From NCBI GenBank assembly GCA_035544675.1, contig DATKCA010000286.1, positions 1 to 20,926 on the forward strand: a DNA stretch of 20,926 bases, read 5' to 3'. Positions 1 through 6,579 of this stretch are shown piece by piece. The position numbers and the translations under genes are program-made. The DNA is from DATKCA01 sp035544675. Its GTDB lineage: Bacteria > Acidobacteriota > Thermoanaerobaculia > Gp7-AA8. Positions within the stretch are counted from its first letter, which is position 1. Each line of letters opens with the position of its first letter. The notes beneath the pieces were generated by a model. It did not search any database. It was not told where the DNA came from and saw only the letters and a list, made by a program, of their open reading frames with translations.

Positions 1-1
1 T

Positions 2-796
2 GTGCTGAGCGGCCAGATTCTCACGGTCGGCGATCTGGCGGGCTCGTCCCCGTCCGGCATCACCGTGACCGCGGGCGGATTCGTTGCGATGACCGACGCG
101 ACGGGACGCTTCTCGTTCGTTGGTCTGTCCTCCGCGAGCCCGGGGCTGGCGATGTCCAACACCGCAGCCGCGATGGCGGACCGTCAGATCTCGTTCTCGC
201 GCGCGGACGGCATCAGCGCCGGCGCGAAGGTCGCTGCGAATGCGTCGGAAGTCGTCGTGCATCTGCAGAAGAAGCAGGCATCGATTCAGGTGACCGGGCA
301 GGCCAAGCGTGAGATCGAAGGTCTGATCCTCGAAGTGTCTTCATCGTCGATCACGGTGAATGACGCCCGCACCGGCGGTCCTGTGAAGGCCACCATCAAC
401 TCCTCGACAATCATCCGCAAGGGAAACCAGTTGCTGACTGCAGCCGACCTCGAGGCCGGCGACCGTGTTCACGTCAAAGCCGAGGTGATGGCTGACGGAT
501 CGTTCCGCGCGTTCGAGATCATGTTGCAGAACAGCGGCACAGATGACGGTAACGGCAACGGTCAGACGAAGGAGTTGGAAGGTCTGATTCTCGCGGTCTC
601 GGCTTCGTCGATCACCGTGAACAATGCCAGCACCGGCGGGCCGGTGACGGCAGCGATCACCGCCAGCACCGTCATTCGCAGAGGCAACACGCGTCTCACC
701 GCGGCCGACCTGAAGGTAGGTGACCGCGTGCACGTAAAGACCACCGGCAGCGGCGACTCGCTGACGGCGACGGAAATCATGGTGCAAGGCAAATAG
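2..796 (+). CDS. DUF5666 tandem-repeat protein, 5'-truncated by window edge
   Basis: The frame is open from the first bases, so the apparent GTG start is probably not real and the gene likely begins upstream. The first ~95 visible residues contain a TDATGRFSF segment like carboxypeptidase-regulatory-like (Ig-fold) domains. Two copies of a ~73-residue DUF5666 unit follow, at about residues 104-177 and 191-264. Each runs from (E/L)EGLIL through SSITVN, TGGPV, T(I/V)IR and AADL to GDRVHVK and EIM(L/V)Q. A short Asp/Gly/Asn linker (DDGNGNG) joins them. DUF5666 is a small beta-rich domain of unknown function, usually in exported or envelope proteins. No signal peptide is visible because the N-terminus is missing. 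A strong terminator follows directly. Function unknown; envelope location is inferred. Confidence 0.8.
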   Translation: MLSGQILTVGDLAGSSPSGITVTAGGFVAMTDATGRFSFVGLSSASPGLAMSNTAAAMADRQISFSRADGISAGAKVAANASEVVVHLQKKQASIQVTGQAKREIEGLILEVSSSSITVNDARTGGPVKATINSSTIIRKGNQLLTAADLEAGDRVHVKAEVMADGSFRAFEIMLQNSGTDDGNGNGQTKELEGLILAVSASSITVNNASTGGPVTAAITASTVIRRGNTRLTAADLKVGDRVHVKTTGSGDSLTATEIMVQGK

Positions 797-802
797 GCAC
801 AT

Positions 803-830
803 CGGGCTCCGGACATCGCGCCGGAGCCCG
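803..830 (+). terminator. Rho-independent terminator after DUF5666 gene
   Basis: A perfect 10-bp stem (CGGGCTCCGG / CCGGAGCCCG) with an 8-nt loop is followed by a T-rich run (TTTCATTTCT). It lies 6 bp after the stop codon of the DUF5666 gene. Confidence 0.85.
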
Positions 831-1040
831 TTTCATTTCTCCACGAATTTCCTCAAGTCACCATCGCTTCCAGTTCTTCTCTGAGAGCGTCAGTAGCATA
901 CGGCGGGCCGCGGCGGGCTCAGTGACACTCGGGACGCCCGTGACGGTGAGCAGCTCAAAACACGGGGACATTGACGGGGACATCGAAAGCGGAAAATCGC
1001 TGACACCCGCATAAACGCTAGGCGTTCGGCTCGTGGCGAA

Positions 1041-1068
1041 GTGAGTTCGATTCCCCCCTTTCGCACCA
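1041..1068 (+). other. tRNA 3'-end-like segment ending in CCA
   Basis: This gene-free region holds a T-loop consensus (GTTCGATTC at 1045-1053) followed at the right distance by a 3' acceptor-like strand and CCA (1066-1068). The T stem pairs only 3 of 5 positions (GTGAG against CCCCC). I could not build a D arm, anticodon arm or full acceptor upstream. A partial acceptor match (CGAAAG, 984-989) exists 52 bases before the T arm. It is not an intact tRNA; it may be a decayed tRNA or an attachment-site remnant left by an integrated element. The rest of 841-1099 shows no gene I can support. Confidence 0.3.
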
Positions 1069-1099
1069 ATCTTCTCAGCGGCCACCCTCGCCCGGATGC

Positions 1100-1179
1100 A
1101 TGGAGAGCCGGTGTCCTCACCGGCGCCCCCGTGCGGGGCGGGGGGACAAAAGGCGCGGGTGAGGACACCCGCGCTCCAT
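1100..1179. repeat. 80-bp inverted-repeat element (GTGTCCTCACC family)
   Basis: Outer arms ATGGAG (1100-1105) and CTCCAT (1174-1179) enclose the exact 12-bp inverted pair GGTGTCCTCACC (1110-1121) and GGTGAGGACACC (1158-1169), with a GC-rich centre containing a G run. The right half, read on the minus strand, matches the element at 6516. It lies in the spacer between the DUF5666 gene and the KAS III gene and contains no credible ORF. Confidence 0.8.
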
Positions 1180-1221
1180 TCCGCGAGCGCTTCGGGATAC
1201 GCGCACGATCTCTGACTGCGC

Positions 1222-1227
1222 TAACAT
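1222..1227 (+). promoter_or_regulatory. -10 hexamer TAACAT, predicts leaderless mRNA
   Basis: With standard sigma70 spacing the hexamer places +1 at 1234, the A of the KAS III start codon. No purine-rich Shine-Dalgarno precedes the ATG and no good -35 is seen. This is inferred from position only. Confidence 0.4.
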
Positions 1228-1233
1228 CCAGCC

Positions 1234-2307
1234 ATGTCGCCGCTCCGCTCAGTCATCGCCGGGACCGGGAGCTACATCCCTCCTGTGCGGGTGCCCAACG
1301 CGGACTTCGCCGGCCGCGACTTCCGCACCGCGGACGGATCGCGCATCGACAAGACGAACCAGGAGATCCTCGATCAGTTCGAGGCCATCACCGGGATCCG
1401 CGAGCGCCGCTACGTGCCGGATGGTGTCGTCACGTCCGAAGCGGCGTTCGAAGCGGCCAGGGACGCACTCCAGTCATCGAAGATCGATCCGGAGTCTCTC
1501 GACGTCATCATCGTCGCGCACAACTTCGGCGACGTTCGCAACGGCGGACGGTCGGACCTCGTCCCCGCGCTCGCGGCCCGCGTCAAAGCGCGGCTGCAGA
1601 TCCGGAATCCGCACGCCGTGGCATTCGACCTCGTCTTCGGCTGCCCCGGATGGCTTCAGGGCATGATCGTCTGCGACTCCATGATCCGCGCCGGCGATGC
1701 CAGGCGCGCCATGATCATCGGCGCCGAGACGCTCTCACGCGTCTCCGACCCCCACGACCGCGACAGCCTGATCTACGCCGATGGCGCCGGCGCCACCATC
1801 ATCGAAGCGAAGGAAGCCGGGCAGGACACCGGAATCCTCGCGCACGTGGCGCGCTCCGACACCCTCGACCACTCCGGGATGCTCTTCATGGGGCCGTCCT
1901 ACAACGAGGAGGTCTTCCTGGGGGCGCTCTTCCTCAAGATGGAAGGCCGCAAGCTCTACAAATACGCGCTGCAGACCGTGGCCGGCTCGATGAAGCAGTG
2001 TCTCGACAAAGCCGGAGTGGCCGTGAGCGACGTGAGGAAGATCCTCATCCATCAGGCCAACGGGAAGATGGACGAGGCCATCGTCGCCGCGTTCTACGAC
2101 CTCTATGGCCAGCCCGAGCCGGCCGGCGTTCTCCCCATGACCATCGACTGGCTCGGCAACAGCTCCGTCGCAACCGTCCCGACCCTTCTCGATCTCATCG
2201 CCAAGAACAAACTGAACGGTCACACGATCGAAAGCGGCGACCGGCTCCTCTTTGCCTCGGTCGGCGCGGGAATGCACATCAATGCCATGCTCTACGCGGT
2301 GCCGTAG
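1234..2307 (+). CDS. 3-oxoacyl-ACP synthase III (KAS III / FabH-like)
   Basis: This 357-residue thiolase-fold condensing enzyme would join an acyl-CoA primer to malonyl-ACP to start fatty-acid synthesis, or make a related Claisen condensation. The KAS III triad is visible: Cys137 in FGCPGW, His273 in LIHQAN and Asn309 in WLGNSSVATVP. The cysteine context (FGCPGWLQG) differs from the AACSGF of housekeeping FabH, and the chain is ~40 residues longer than E. coli FabH, with an insert around GDVRNGGRSDLVP (99-111). The whole pattern resembles a KAS III subfamily I know best from Bacteroidota, so it may not be the main FabH. No acpP, fabD or fabG lies nearby to show its pathway. The ATG fits both the start of the fold (VIAGTGSYIP) and the -10 placed just upstream. 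Confidence 0.88.
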   Translation: MSPLRSVIAGTGSYIPPVRVPNADFAGRDFRTADGSRIDKTNQEILDQFEAITGIRERRYVPDGVVTSEAAFEAARDALQSSKIDPESLDVIIVAHNFGDVRNGGRSDLVPALAARVKARLQIRNPHAVAFDLVFGCPGWLQGMIVCDSMIRAGDARRAMIIGAETLSRVSDPHDRDSLIYADGAGATIIEAKEAGQDTGILAHVARSDTLDHSGMLFMGPSYNEEVFLGALFLKMEGRKLYKYALQTVAGSMKQCLDKAGVAVSDVRKILIHQANGKMDEAIVAAFYDLYGQPEPAGVLPMTIDWLGNSSVATVPTLLDLIAKNKLNGHTIESGDRLLFASVGAGMHINAMLYAVP

Positions 2308-2313
2308 TGGTGC

Positions 2314-2326
2314 GGCGGCGCTCCAC
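2314..2326 (-). repeat. Half copy of the GTGGAGCGCCGCC repeat
   Basis: This exact 13-mer, on the minus strand, is the same one that opens the elements at 14314 and 18848. It starts 6 bp after the stop of the KAS III gene, in the 52-bp gap before the YHS lipoprotein gene. The second arm of the palindrome is not clear here. Confidence 0.6.
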
Positions 2327-2359
2327 CTGGAACGCCCTTCGCAGCACCAGGCCGTCGGA

Positions 2360-2794
2360 ATGAGACTCATCGTCATTGCTGCAGCCATCCTGTTGACGAC
2401 AGCCTGCACGCGCTCGACCGCGCAGCAGCCCGTCAGCCAGGATCCATCGCTGGCCGAGATCCAGACCATCGAGTCGGTCGATCCACGGCCTCAGGTGATC
2501 GATCCGCCGGCGATGCTTCAGGACGAGGCTCCCCCGCCGAAGCCGAAGACGCAGCCGTGGGAGACGGCCCAGCCGATCGTCCTGACTCCGGAAGACGAGA
2601 AGCTCCGGGCCTCGCTCCCCTTCTCGCCGCCCATCGCCATGGATCCGGTCGACGGCAGCAAGATCTCCATGCGGGCCACGACGCCGACCCTCGAGTACAA
2701 GGGGAAGATCTACTACTTCTCCAACGAGGCCAACCGCCGCGCGTTCTCCTCGAACCCGGAAGAGGCGATCAGGGGCGGGATGGTGCGCCTATGA
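2360..2794 (+). CDS. Lipoprotein with cysteine-less YHS-like domain
   Basis: 144 residues. The ATG was chosen because it starts a signal sequence (MRLIVIAAAILLTTAC) with a plausible but imperfect lipobox at Cys16; upstream codons read through repeat sequence. A Pro-rich linker (about residues 45-75) leads to a C-terminal YHS-like domain (about 92-138), recognised by MDPVDG, YKGKIYYFSNEANRRAF and a final NPEEAI. In typical YHS domains three cysteines bind metal (DPVCG, YYFCSEEC). Here these positions are Asp98, Ser121 and Asn125, so metal binding is unlikely to be conserved. It is probably an envelope-anchored protein with a structural or ligand-binding role; partner unknown. Its 3' end overlaps the convergent thioesterase gene by 26 bp. 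Confidence 0.75.
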   Translation: MRLIVIAAAILLTTACTRSTAQQPVSQDPSLAEIQTIESVDPRPQVIDPPAMLQDEAPPPKPKTQPWETAQPIVLTPEDEKLRASLPFSPPIAMDPVDGSKISMRATTPTLEYKGKIYYFSNEANRRAFSSNPEEAIRGGMVRL

Positions 2795-3212
2795 ACGGCG
2801 CGAACGCCTTCATCACATCCTGATCGGCCCGCACCGGCCGGCGCGAGGCCCGATCGAGCCACAGATGCGAGCTGAAGCCCGAGGCGTGCAGCGTCTCCCC
2901 TGAGGCGTCGCGGAGCTCGTAGTCGAAGCGCATGGACCGGCTCGCCGCCTCGCCCACCGACGTGCGGATCAGGACCTCCTCGTCGTAGCGGAACGGGATC
3001 CGGAAACGGCAGGTGATCTCGGTCACGACGAGGATGTACCCCCGGGCCTCGATCGCGGCGTAAGGGAACCCGGTCAGGCGGCAGAGGTCCGTCCGTCCGA
3101 TCTCGAACCACACGAAGTAGTTGGAGTGATGGGCGATGCCCATCTGGTCGGTCTCCTTGTAGCGGACGCGGATCCGGCTCTCCACGGGCTTCACGGCGCG
3201 GGAATCTACCAT
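2769..3212 (-). CDS. Acyl-CoA thioesterase, 4HBT/YbgC family
   Basis: 147-residue hotdog-fold thioesterase. The N-terminal motif RYKETDQMGIAHHSNYFVWFE (residues 17-37) matches the YbgC/4-hydroxybenzoyl-CoA thioesterase signature, with Asp22 as the catalytic acid, then GR and the ITCRFRIPFRYDE strand. It probably hydrolyses acyl-CoA or acyl-ACP thioesters in the cytoplasm; the substrate cannot be told from sequence. The frame extends 22 codons further upstream, but the fold begins just after this ATG and the extension would overlap the promoter of the divergent hydrolase, so I chose the shorter start. Proximity to the KAS III gene is suggestive of lipid metabolism, but they are convergent rather than co-transcribed. 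Confidence 0.85.
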   Translation of the reverse strand: MVDSRAVKPVESRIRVRYKETDQMGIAHHSNYFVWFEIGRTDLCRLTGFPYAAIEARGYILVVTEITCRFRIPFRYDEEVLIRTSVGEAASRSMRFDYELRDASGETLHASGFSSHLWLDRASRRPVRADQDVMKAFAPFIGAPSRP

Positions 3213-3226
3213 TCCGGAACAGGCAT

Positions 3227-3255
3227 TTGAGCATTGCTGAGTCCGATGCGATAAA
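3227..3255 (+). promoter_or_regulatory. Sigma70-like promoter TTGAGC-N17-GATAAA
   Basis: A -35-like TTGAGC (3227-3232), a 17-bp spacer and a -10-like GATAAA (3250-3255) predict +1 at about 3262. That is one base before the ATG of the hydrolase gene. It sits in the 50-bp gap between divergent genes. Confidence 0.55.
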
Positions 3256-3262
3256 ATCTCAC

Positions 3263-4141
3263 ATGCGCCGCCGGACAAAACAGTCGCGCAGTCTCACCCT
3301 CCCGCTCGCCCTCGGCAGTCTGGCTCTCGGCGTGGCCTTCGACGTGGCCCGCCGTGCCTACCGCAACTCCCAGCTCTTCTGCCCCTCGCCCGATCCAGTC
3401 AAGAGCTGGGATCCGCGCGACTACGGCATCCCCGCGCGGGCGGTCGAGGAGCACTGGATGGAGACACCGGACGACGAGCGCCTCTACGCGTGGTACTGCC
3501 GGTCGCGCCACCCCATCGCCTCGCTTCTGTTCTGCCACGGCAACACCGGAAACATCACGGTCAGCGCCGACATCATTCCTCATCTACTCGACGCCGGGGT
3601 GAACGTCCTCATCTTCGACTATCGCGGCTTCGGCAAGAGCACGGGCCGCGCCTCGATCACCGGGGTGGTGGAAGACAGCCTCACCGCCGCGCAGTTCCAC
3701 GACTCGATCCGCCCCGCCGCCCTGCCGTCCATCCTCTACGGCTATTCGCTCGGCGGCGCGGTGGCCGGACAGGTGATCACGCGTCACCCGTTCGACGCGC
3801 TGATCCTGCAGTCGACGTTCACCTCGCTCACGGCCATCACCCGCACGCTGTACCGTCGCGTGCCGATGCACCTCCTGGCGGGAAAGCTGTTCGACACGCT
3901 GGCCACGGTGAAGCGCCTCGACGTCCCGCTCCTCGTGCTCCACGGCGGCTCCGACGAAGTCGTCCCCTGCTCGATGGCTCACGAGCTGTTCGACGCGTGC
4001 CCCGCGCAGAAACAGATTCACGTCGTCGCGGGCGGTCTCCACAAGGACCTCTACATCCGGGACTGCGACTCGCTGGTATGGGCGGTGAATCAGTTCGTCA
4101 TGGAGCTGCGGCAGCCGGCCTTACGCGCGCAATCGCTGTGA
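3263..4141 (+). CDS. Membrane-anchored alpha/beta hydrolase (BEM46-like)
   Basis: 292 residues. The N-terminus is basic (MRRRTKQSR) and then hydrophobic (about residues 11-27), so it probably has a membrane anchor. The alpha/beta-hydrolase core shows the oxyanion strand FCHGNTGN, the strand-4 motif DYRGFGKSTG, the nucleophile elbow GYSLGG (Ser162), Asp231 in HGGSDEVVP and His260 in GGLHKDL, so the triad is complete. The order resembles BEM46/ABHD-type serine hydrolases. The substrate (ester, lipid or peptide) is unknown. An ATG 12 codons upstream is in frame but overlaps the predicted -35, so the inner ATG is preferred. The zinc dehydrogenase gene follows after 28 bp and may be co-transcribed. 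Confidence 0.85.
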   Translation: MRRRTKQSRSLTLPLALGSLALGVAFDVARRAYRNSQLFCPSPDPVKSWDPRDYGIPARAVEEHWMETPDDERLYAWYCRSRHPIASLLFCHGNTGNITVSADIIPHLLDAGVNVLIFDYRGFGKSTGRASITGVVEDSLTAAQFHDSIRPAALPSILYGYSLGGAVAGQVITRHPFDALILQSTFTSLTAITRTLYRRVPMHLLAGKLFDTLATVKRLDVPLLVLHGGSDEVVPCSMAHELFDACPAQKQIHVVAGGLHKDLYIRDCDSLVWAVNQFVMELRQPALRAQSL

Positions 4142-4169
4142 TACGCTGCCGCGCCGCACCAGCGAGCGT

Positions 4170-5282
4170 ATGCAAGCCGTCGTAAAGTCATCTCCCGCCG
4201 GAGGTTCTGCCGGAACCGAAGTTCGCGACTGCCCGGCGCCAAAGCCCGGTCCCGATGACGTGCTGATCCGCGTGGCCGCCGCGGCGATCTGCGGAACCGA
4301 CAAACACATCTACAAGTGGGACCCGTCCATCCACGACTCGGTGACGCCGCCGCGGATCTACGGCCATGAGTTCTGCGGCTTCATCGAGCGATTCGGCGAG
4401 CGGGCGCATCGCCTCGGCCTGGCCGTGGGCGACTACGTTTCCGCCGAGATGCACATCGTCTGCGGCGAGTGCCCGCAGTGCCGGAGCGGGAACGGCCACA
4501 TCTGCATCAACACCAAGATCTACGGGCTGCACGAAGACGGGGCTTTCGCCGAATTCGTCGTGGTGCCCGCGAGCAACGTCATCAGGCTCGGCCCCTACGT
4601 CCCGCTCCGCGTGGGAGCCTTCCTCGACGCCCTCGGCAACGCCGTTCACTGCACGCAGGTGATCGACCTGGCCGGCAAGAGCGTGGCCATCGCCGGATTC
4701 GGCCCGATCGGCGCCATGGCCGCCGCGATCGCCGAACATTCCGGCGCCAGCATAGTCGTCGTCACCGACGTCAGCGACCAGGCCCTCGAGTCGGCACGGC
4801 GATGGGCGGCCTCACGCAGTTTCGCGAATCTGCACACGTTCAACGTGCGCACGTCGAATCCGGGCGAGGTCCGGAAGGCCATCGAGGCGATCACCGACGG
4901 GATCGGCGTCGACGTCGTGCTGGAGATGTCCGGCTCCGCGGCCGCCATCAACTTCGGCCTGGAGATCGTCCGCATGGGCGGCTTCCTCTCGCTTCTCGGA
5001 CTCCCGGCCGGACATGCGGTGACCATCGACGACTACACGCGCAACGTCATCTTCAAGGGCGTGACGATGCAGGGAATCATCGGGCGGCGCATGTACTCGA
5101 CGTGGCAGCGCATGCTTTCGCTGCTGCGCTCGGGCCTGGACGTCGAATGGGTCGTTCAGGCCACCTACGATTCTCTGGAACATTTCCACGAAGGGATGGG
5201 AAAGTTCGAGAAACACGAGGCGCTGAAAGTGGTGTTTTTCCCTGAAGGCGAGGCTCGCGCGCAAGCCAGAATGAAAGGATGA
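4170..5282 (+). CDS. tdh: Zinc-dependent dehydrogenase, L-threonine 3-dehydrogenase-like
   Basis: 370-residue medium-chain dehydrogenase/reductase. Catalytic zinc ligands are Cys41 (ICGTDKHIY), His66 and Glu67 (YGHEF). The structural zinc is held by Cys98, Cys101, Cys104 and Cys112, spaced as in the family. The NAD-binding Rossmann motif is GFGPIG (176-181). The C-terminal half contains GRRMYSTWQRMLSLLRSGLD, close to the GREMFETW segment of E. coli Tdh. L-threonine 3-dehydrogenase oxidises threonine to 2-amino-3-ketobutyrate with NAD+. No adjacent 2-amino-3-ketobutyrate CoA ligase (kbl) gene is present, so a related sugar or polyol dehydrogenase cannot be excluded. The last residues after VVFFPEGEAR read into a repeat (5271-5343). 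No strong Shine-Dalgarno precedes the ATG. Confidence 0.8.
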   Translation: MQAVVKSSPAGGSAGTEVRDCPAPKPGPDDVLIRVAAAAICGTDKHIYKWDPSIHDSVTPPRIYGHEFCGFIERFGERAHRLGLAVGDYVSAEMHIVCGECPQCRSGNGHICINTKIYGLHEDGAFAEFVVVPASNVIRLGPYVPLRVGAFLDALGNAVHCTQVIDLAGKSVAIAGFGPIGAMAAAIAEHSGASIVVVTDVSDQALESARRWAASRSFANLHTFNVRTSNPGEVRKAIEAITDGIGVDVVLEMSGSAAAINFGLEIVRMGGFLSLLGLPAGHAVTIDDYTRNVIFKGVTMQGIIGRRMYSTWQRMLSLLRSGLDVEWVVQATYDSLEHFHEGMGKFEKHEALKVVFFPEGEARAQARMKG

Positions 5283-5343
5283 AGGACGAACCGCACCGCG
5301 GGATTTGATTCCTTCAGCCTTCATCCCTCATCCTTCCTCCTTC
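5271..5343. repeat. Imperfect inverted repeat, GGATGAAGGA / TTCATCCCTCATCC
   Basis: A purine-rich left part (ATGAAAGGATGAAGGACGAA, from 5271) faces a complementary pyrimidine-rich right part (5309-5343, containing TTCATCCCTCATCCTTCC). It covers the last codons of the dehydrogenase gene and runs up to the phosphofructokinase start codon. It contains no Shine-Dalgarno for the downstream gene. Confidence 0.6.
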
Positions 5344-5344
5344 C

Positions 5345-6505
5345 ATGCGGCGCATCGGCATCCTCACCGGCGGCGGTGACGTTCCCGGGCTGAACTCGGC
5401 CATCAAGGCATTCGTCTGGCGGCTGGCCGGCGAGGGACACGAGATCATCGGCCTGCGCCGCGGATGGGCCTCACTGCTCAACATCATCCCCGACCCGGCG
5501 GCGGACAATTCCGCGTGGGTCATCCCGCTGAACCGCGCCAACACGCGCACGATCGACCGCAGCGGCGGAACCGTGCTGCACACCTCGCGCGTGAATCCCT
5601 CCATCAGCAGACCGGAGCAGATCCCGCAGCACCTCGTATCAGAGAAGGGTCCGCTCGACGAGCGGGGACGGTATGACCTGACGTCCGCGGTGCTTCGGGT
5701 GATCCAGTTTCTGGGCCTGGACGCTCTGGTGGCGCTGGGCGGCGACGGCACGCTGACCTTTGCCCGGCGCCTCCACGAAGAAGGCGTCCCCATCGTGGCC
5801 ATCCCCAAGACGATGGACAACGACGTCTTCGGCACCGACTACTGCCTCGGGTTCTCCACCGCGGTCAGCCGTTCGGTCATGTTCATCAACGACCTGCGGA
5901 CGGGAGCGGGATCGCACGAGCGTTTTCTGGTCGTGGAGATGTTCGGGCGCTACTCCGGCGAGACGTGCCTGCTCACGGCGCATCTGGCCAGCACCGACCG
6001 CGCCATCATCGCCGAGGTACCGTTCGACTCGGAGCGTCTCTACGAGATGCTGGCGGCGGACAAACGGGACAACCCGAGCAATTACGCGGTCGTGGCCATC
6101 TCGGAGGGCGCGACGATCATCGGAGGCCAGACCATCGAGAGTGGGGCTCCCGACGCGTTCGGCAACCGCAAGCTTGGCGGCATCGGCGGCGTACTCAGCG
6201 ATTTTCTGGAGATGAAGGCGCGCGAGAAGGTCATCTACCAGCGGCTGGCGTATCTGATGCGGACCGGACGACCCGATGCCCTCGACCAGCTCGTGGCCAG
6301 CAACTTCGGCAGCCTGGCCGCCGACCTGCTGCGCCGCGGCGATCGCGGGAAGATGGTCGCGGTGGTCGATGGCCGCTATACCGCCGTCCCCATCGACATC
6401 GGCGGGGGGGCGAGGAAGAGAGTGGCCATCGAGCGCTTCTACGACGCCGCAAACTACCGGCCCACCATCAGCGACGTGATGGGCCTGCCGATGTTCCTGC
6501 ATTGA
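5345..6505 (+). CDS. pfkA: 6-phosphofructokinase
   Basis: 386 residues. It phosphorylates fructose 6-phosphate to the 1,6-bisphosphate in glycolysis. N-terminal ILTGGGDVPGLN (6-17) binds the nucleotide phosphate. GGDGT (132-136) and PKTMDND (154-160) carry the catalytic Asp158. MFGRYSG (199-205) contributes to the sugar-phosphate site, as does the R...ERFY segment near the C-terminus. The second Gly of GGDGT is the state seen in ATP enzymes, whereas PPi enzymes have Asp. The Lys after Pro in PKTMDND is common in PPi enzymes and in the longer group III ATP enzymes. I therefore favour an ATP-dependent, non-E.-coli-type Pfk, with donor specificity open. The bases just before the ATG are pyrimidine-rich repeat sequence, so translation initiation is not obvious. 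Confidence 0.9.
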   Translation: MRRIGILTGGGDVPGLNSAIKAFVWRLAGEGHEIIGLRRGWASLLNIIPDPAADNSAWVIPLNRANTRTIDRSGGTVLHTSRVNPSISRPEQIPQHLVSEKGPLDERGRYDLTSAVLRVIQFLGLDALVALGGDGTLTFARRLHEEGVPIVAIPKTMDNDVFGTDYCLGFSTAVSRSVMFINDLRTGAGSHERFLVVEMFGRYSGETCLLTAHLASTDRAIIAEVPFDSERLYEMLAADKRDNPSNYAVVAISEGATIIGGQTIESGAPDAFGNRKLGGIGGVLSDFLEMKAREKVIYQRLAYLMRTGRPDALDQLVASNFGSLAADLLRRGDRGKMVAVVDGRYTAVPIDIGGGARKRVAIERFYDAANYRPTISDVMGLPMFLH

Positions 6506-6515
6506 AGCCGGGGGA

Positions 6516-6563
6516 ATGGAGCGCGGGTGTCCTCACCCGCGCCCCGGGGGCGGCGGTGAGGAC
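6516..6563. repeat. Palindromic repeat, ATGGAGCGCGGGTGTCC family
   Basis: The element opens with ATGGAGCGCGGGTGTCC 10 bp after the pfk stop. It carries the inverted pair GTCCTCACC (6530-6538) and GGTGAGGAC (6555-6563) around a C/G-rich centre. Its first 28 bases (6516-6543) equal the minus strand of 1152-1179. Confidence 0.8.
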
Positions 6564-6565
6564 GT

Positions 6566-6571
6566 TAGAAT
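6566..6571 (+). promoter_or_regulatory. -10 hexamer TAGAAT for S9 peptidase gene
   Basis: A near-consensus -10 lies 8 bp before the ATG at 6580. Standard spacing gives +1 at about 6578, a 2-nt leader. No -35 is evident, because the upstream bases belong to the repeat element. Confidence 0.45.
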
Positions 6572-6579
6572 CCCTCCTC

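Noticed and set aside
858..1085. Minus-strand ORF containing GGNRTH, 75 residues
   Set aside because: The GGNRTH string is what one gets by translating the antisense of a tRNA-like T arm; the rest shows no domain or ribosome binding site. Treated as non-coding.
1041..2363. 440-residue plus-strand ORF over the KAS III gene
   Set aside because: Arg/Pro-rich shadow frame of the real gene, caused by high GC at third positions.
3227..3262. Upstream ATG extension of the alpha/beta hydrolase
   Set aside because: It would start on the -35 element and adds residues outside the hydrophobic anchor.
5965..6579. Long upstream extension of the S9 peptidase frame
   Set aside because: It overlaps phosphofructokinase in another frame, and the signal peptide at 6580 marks the true start.
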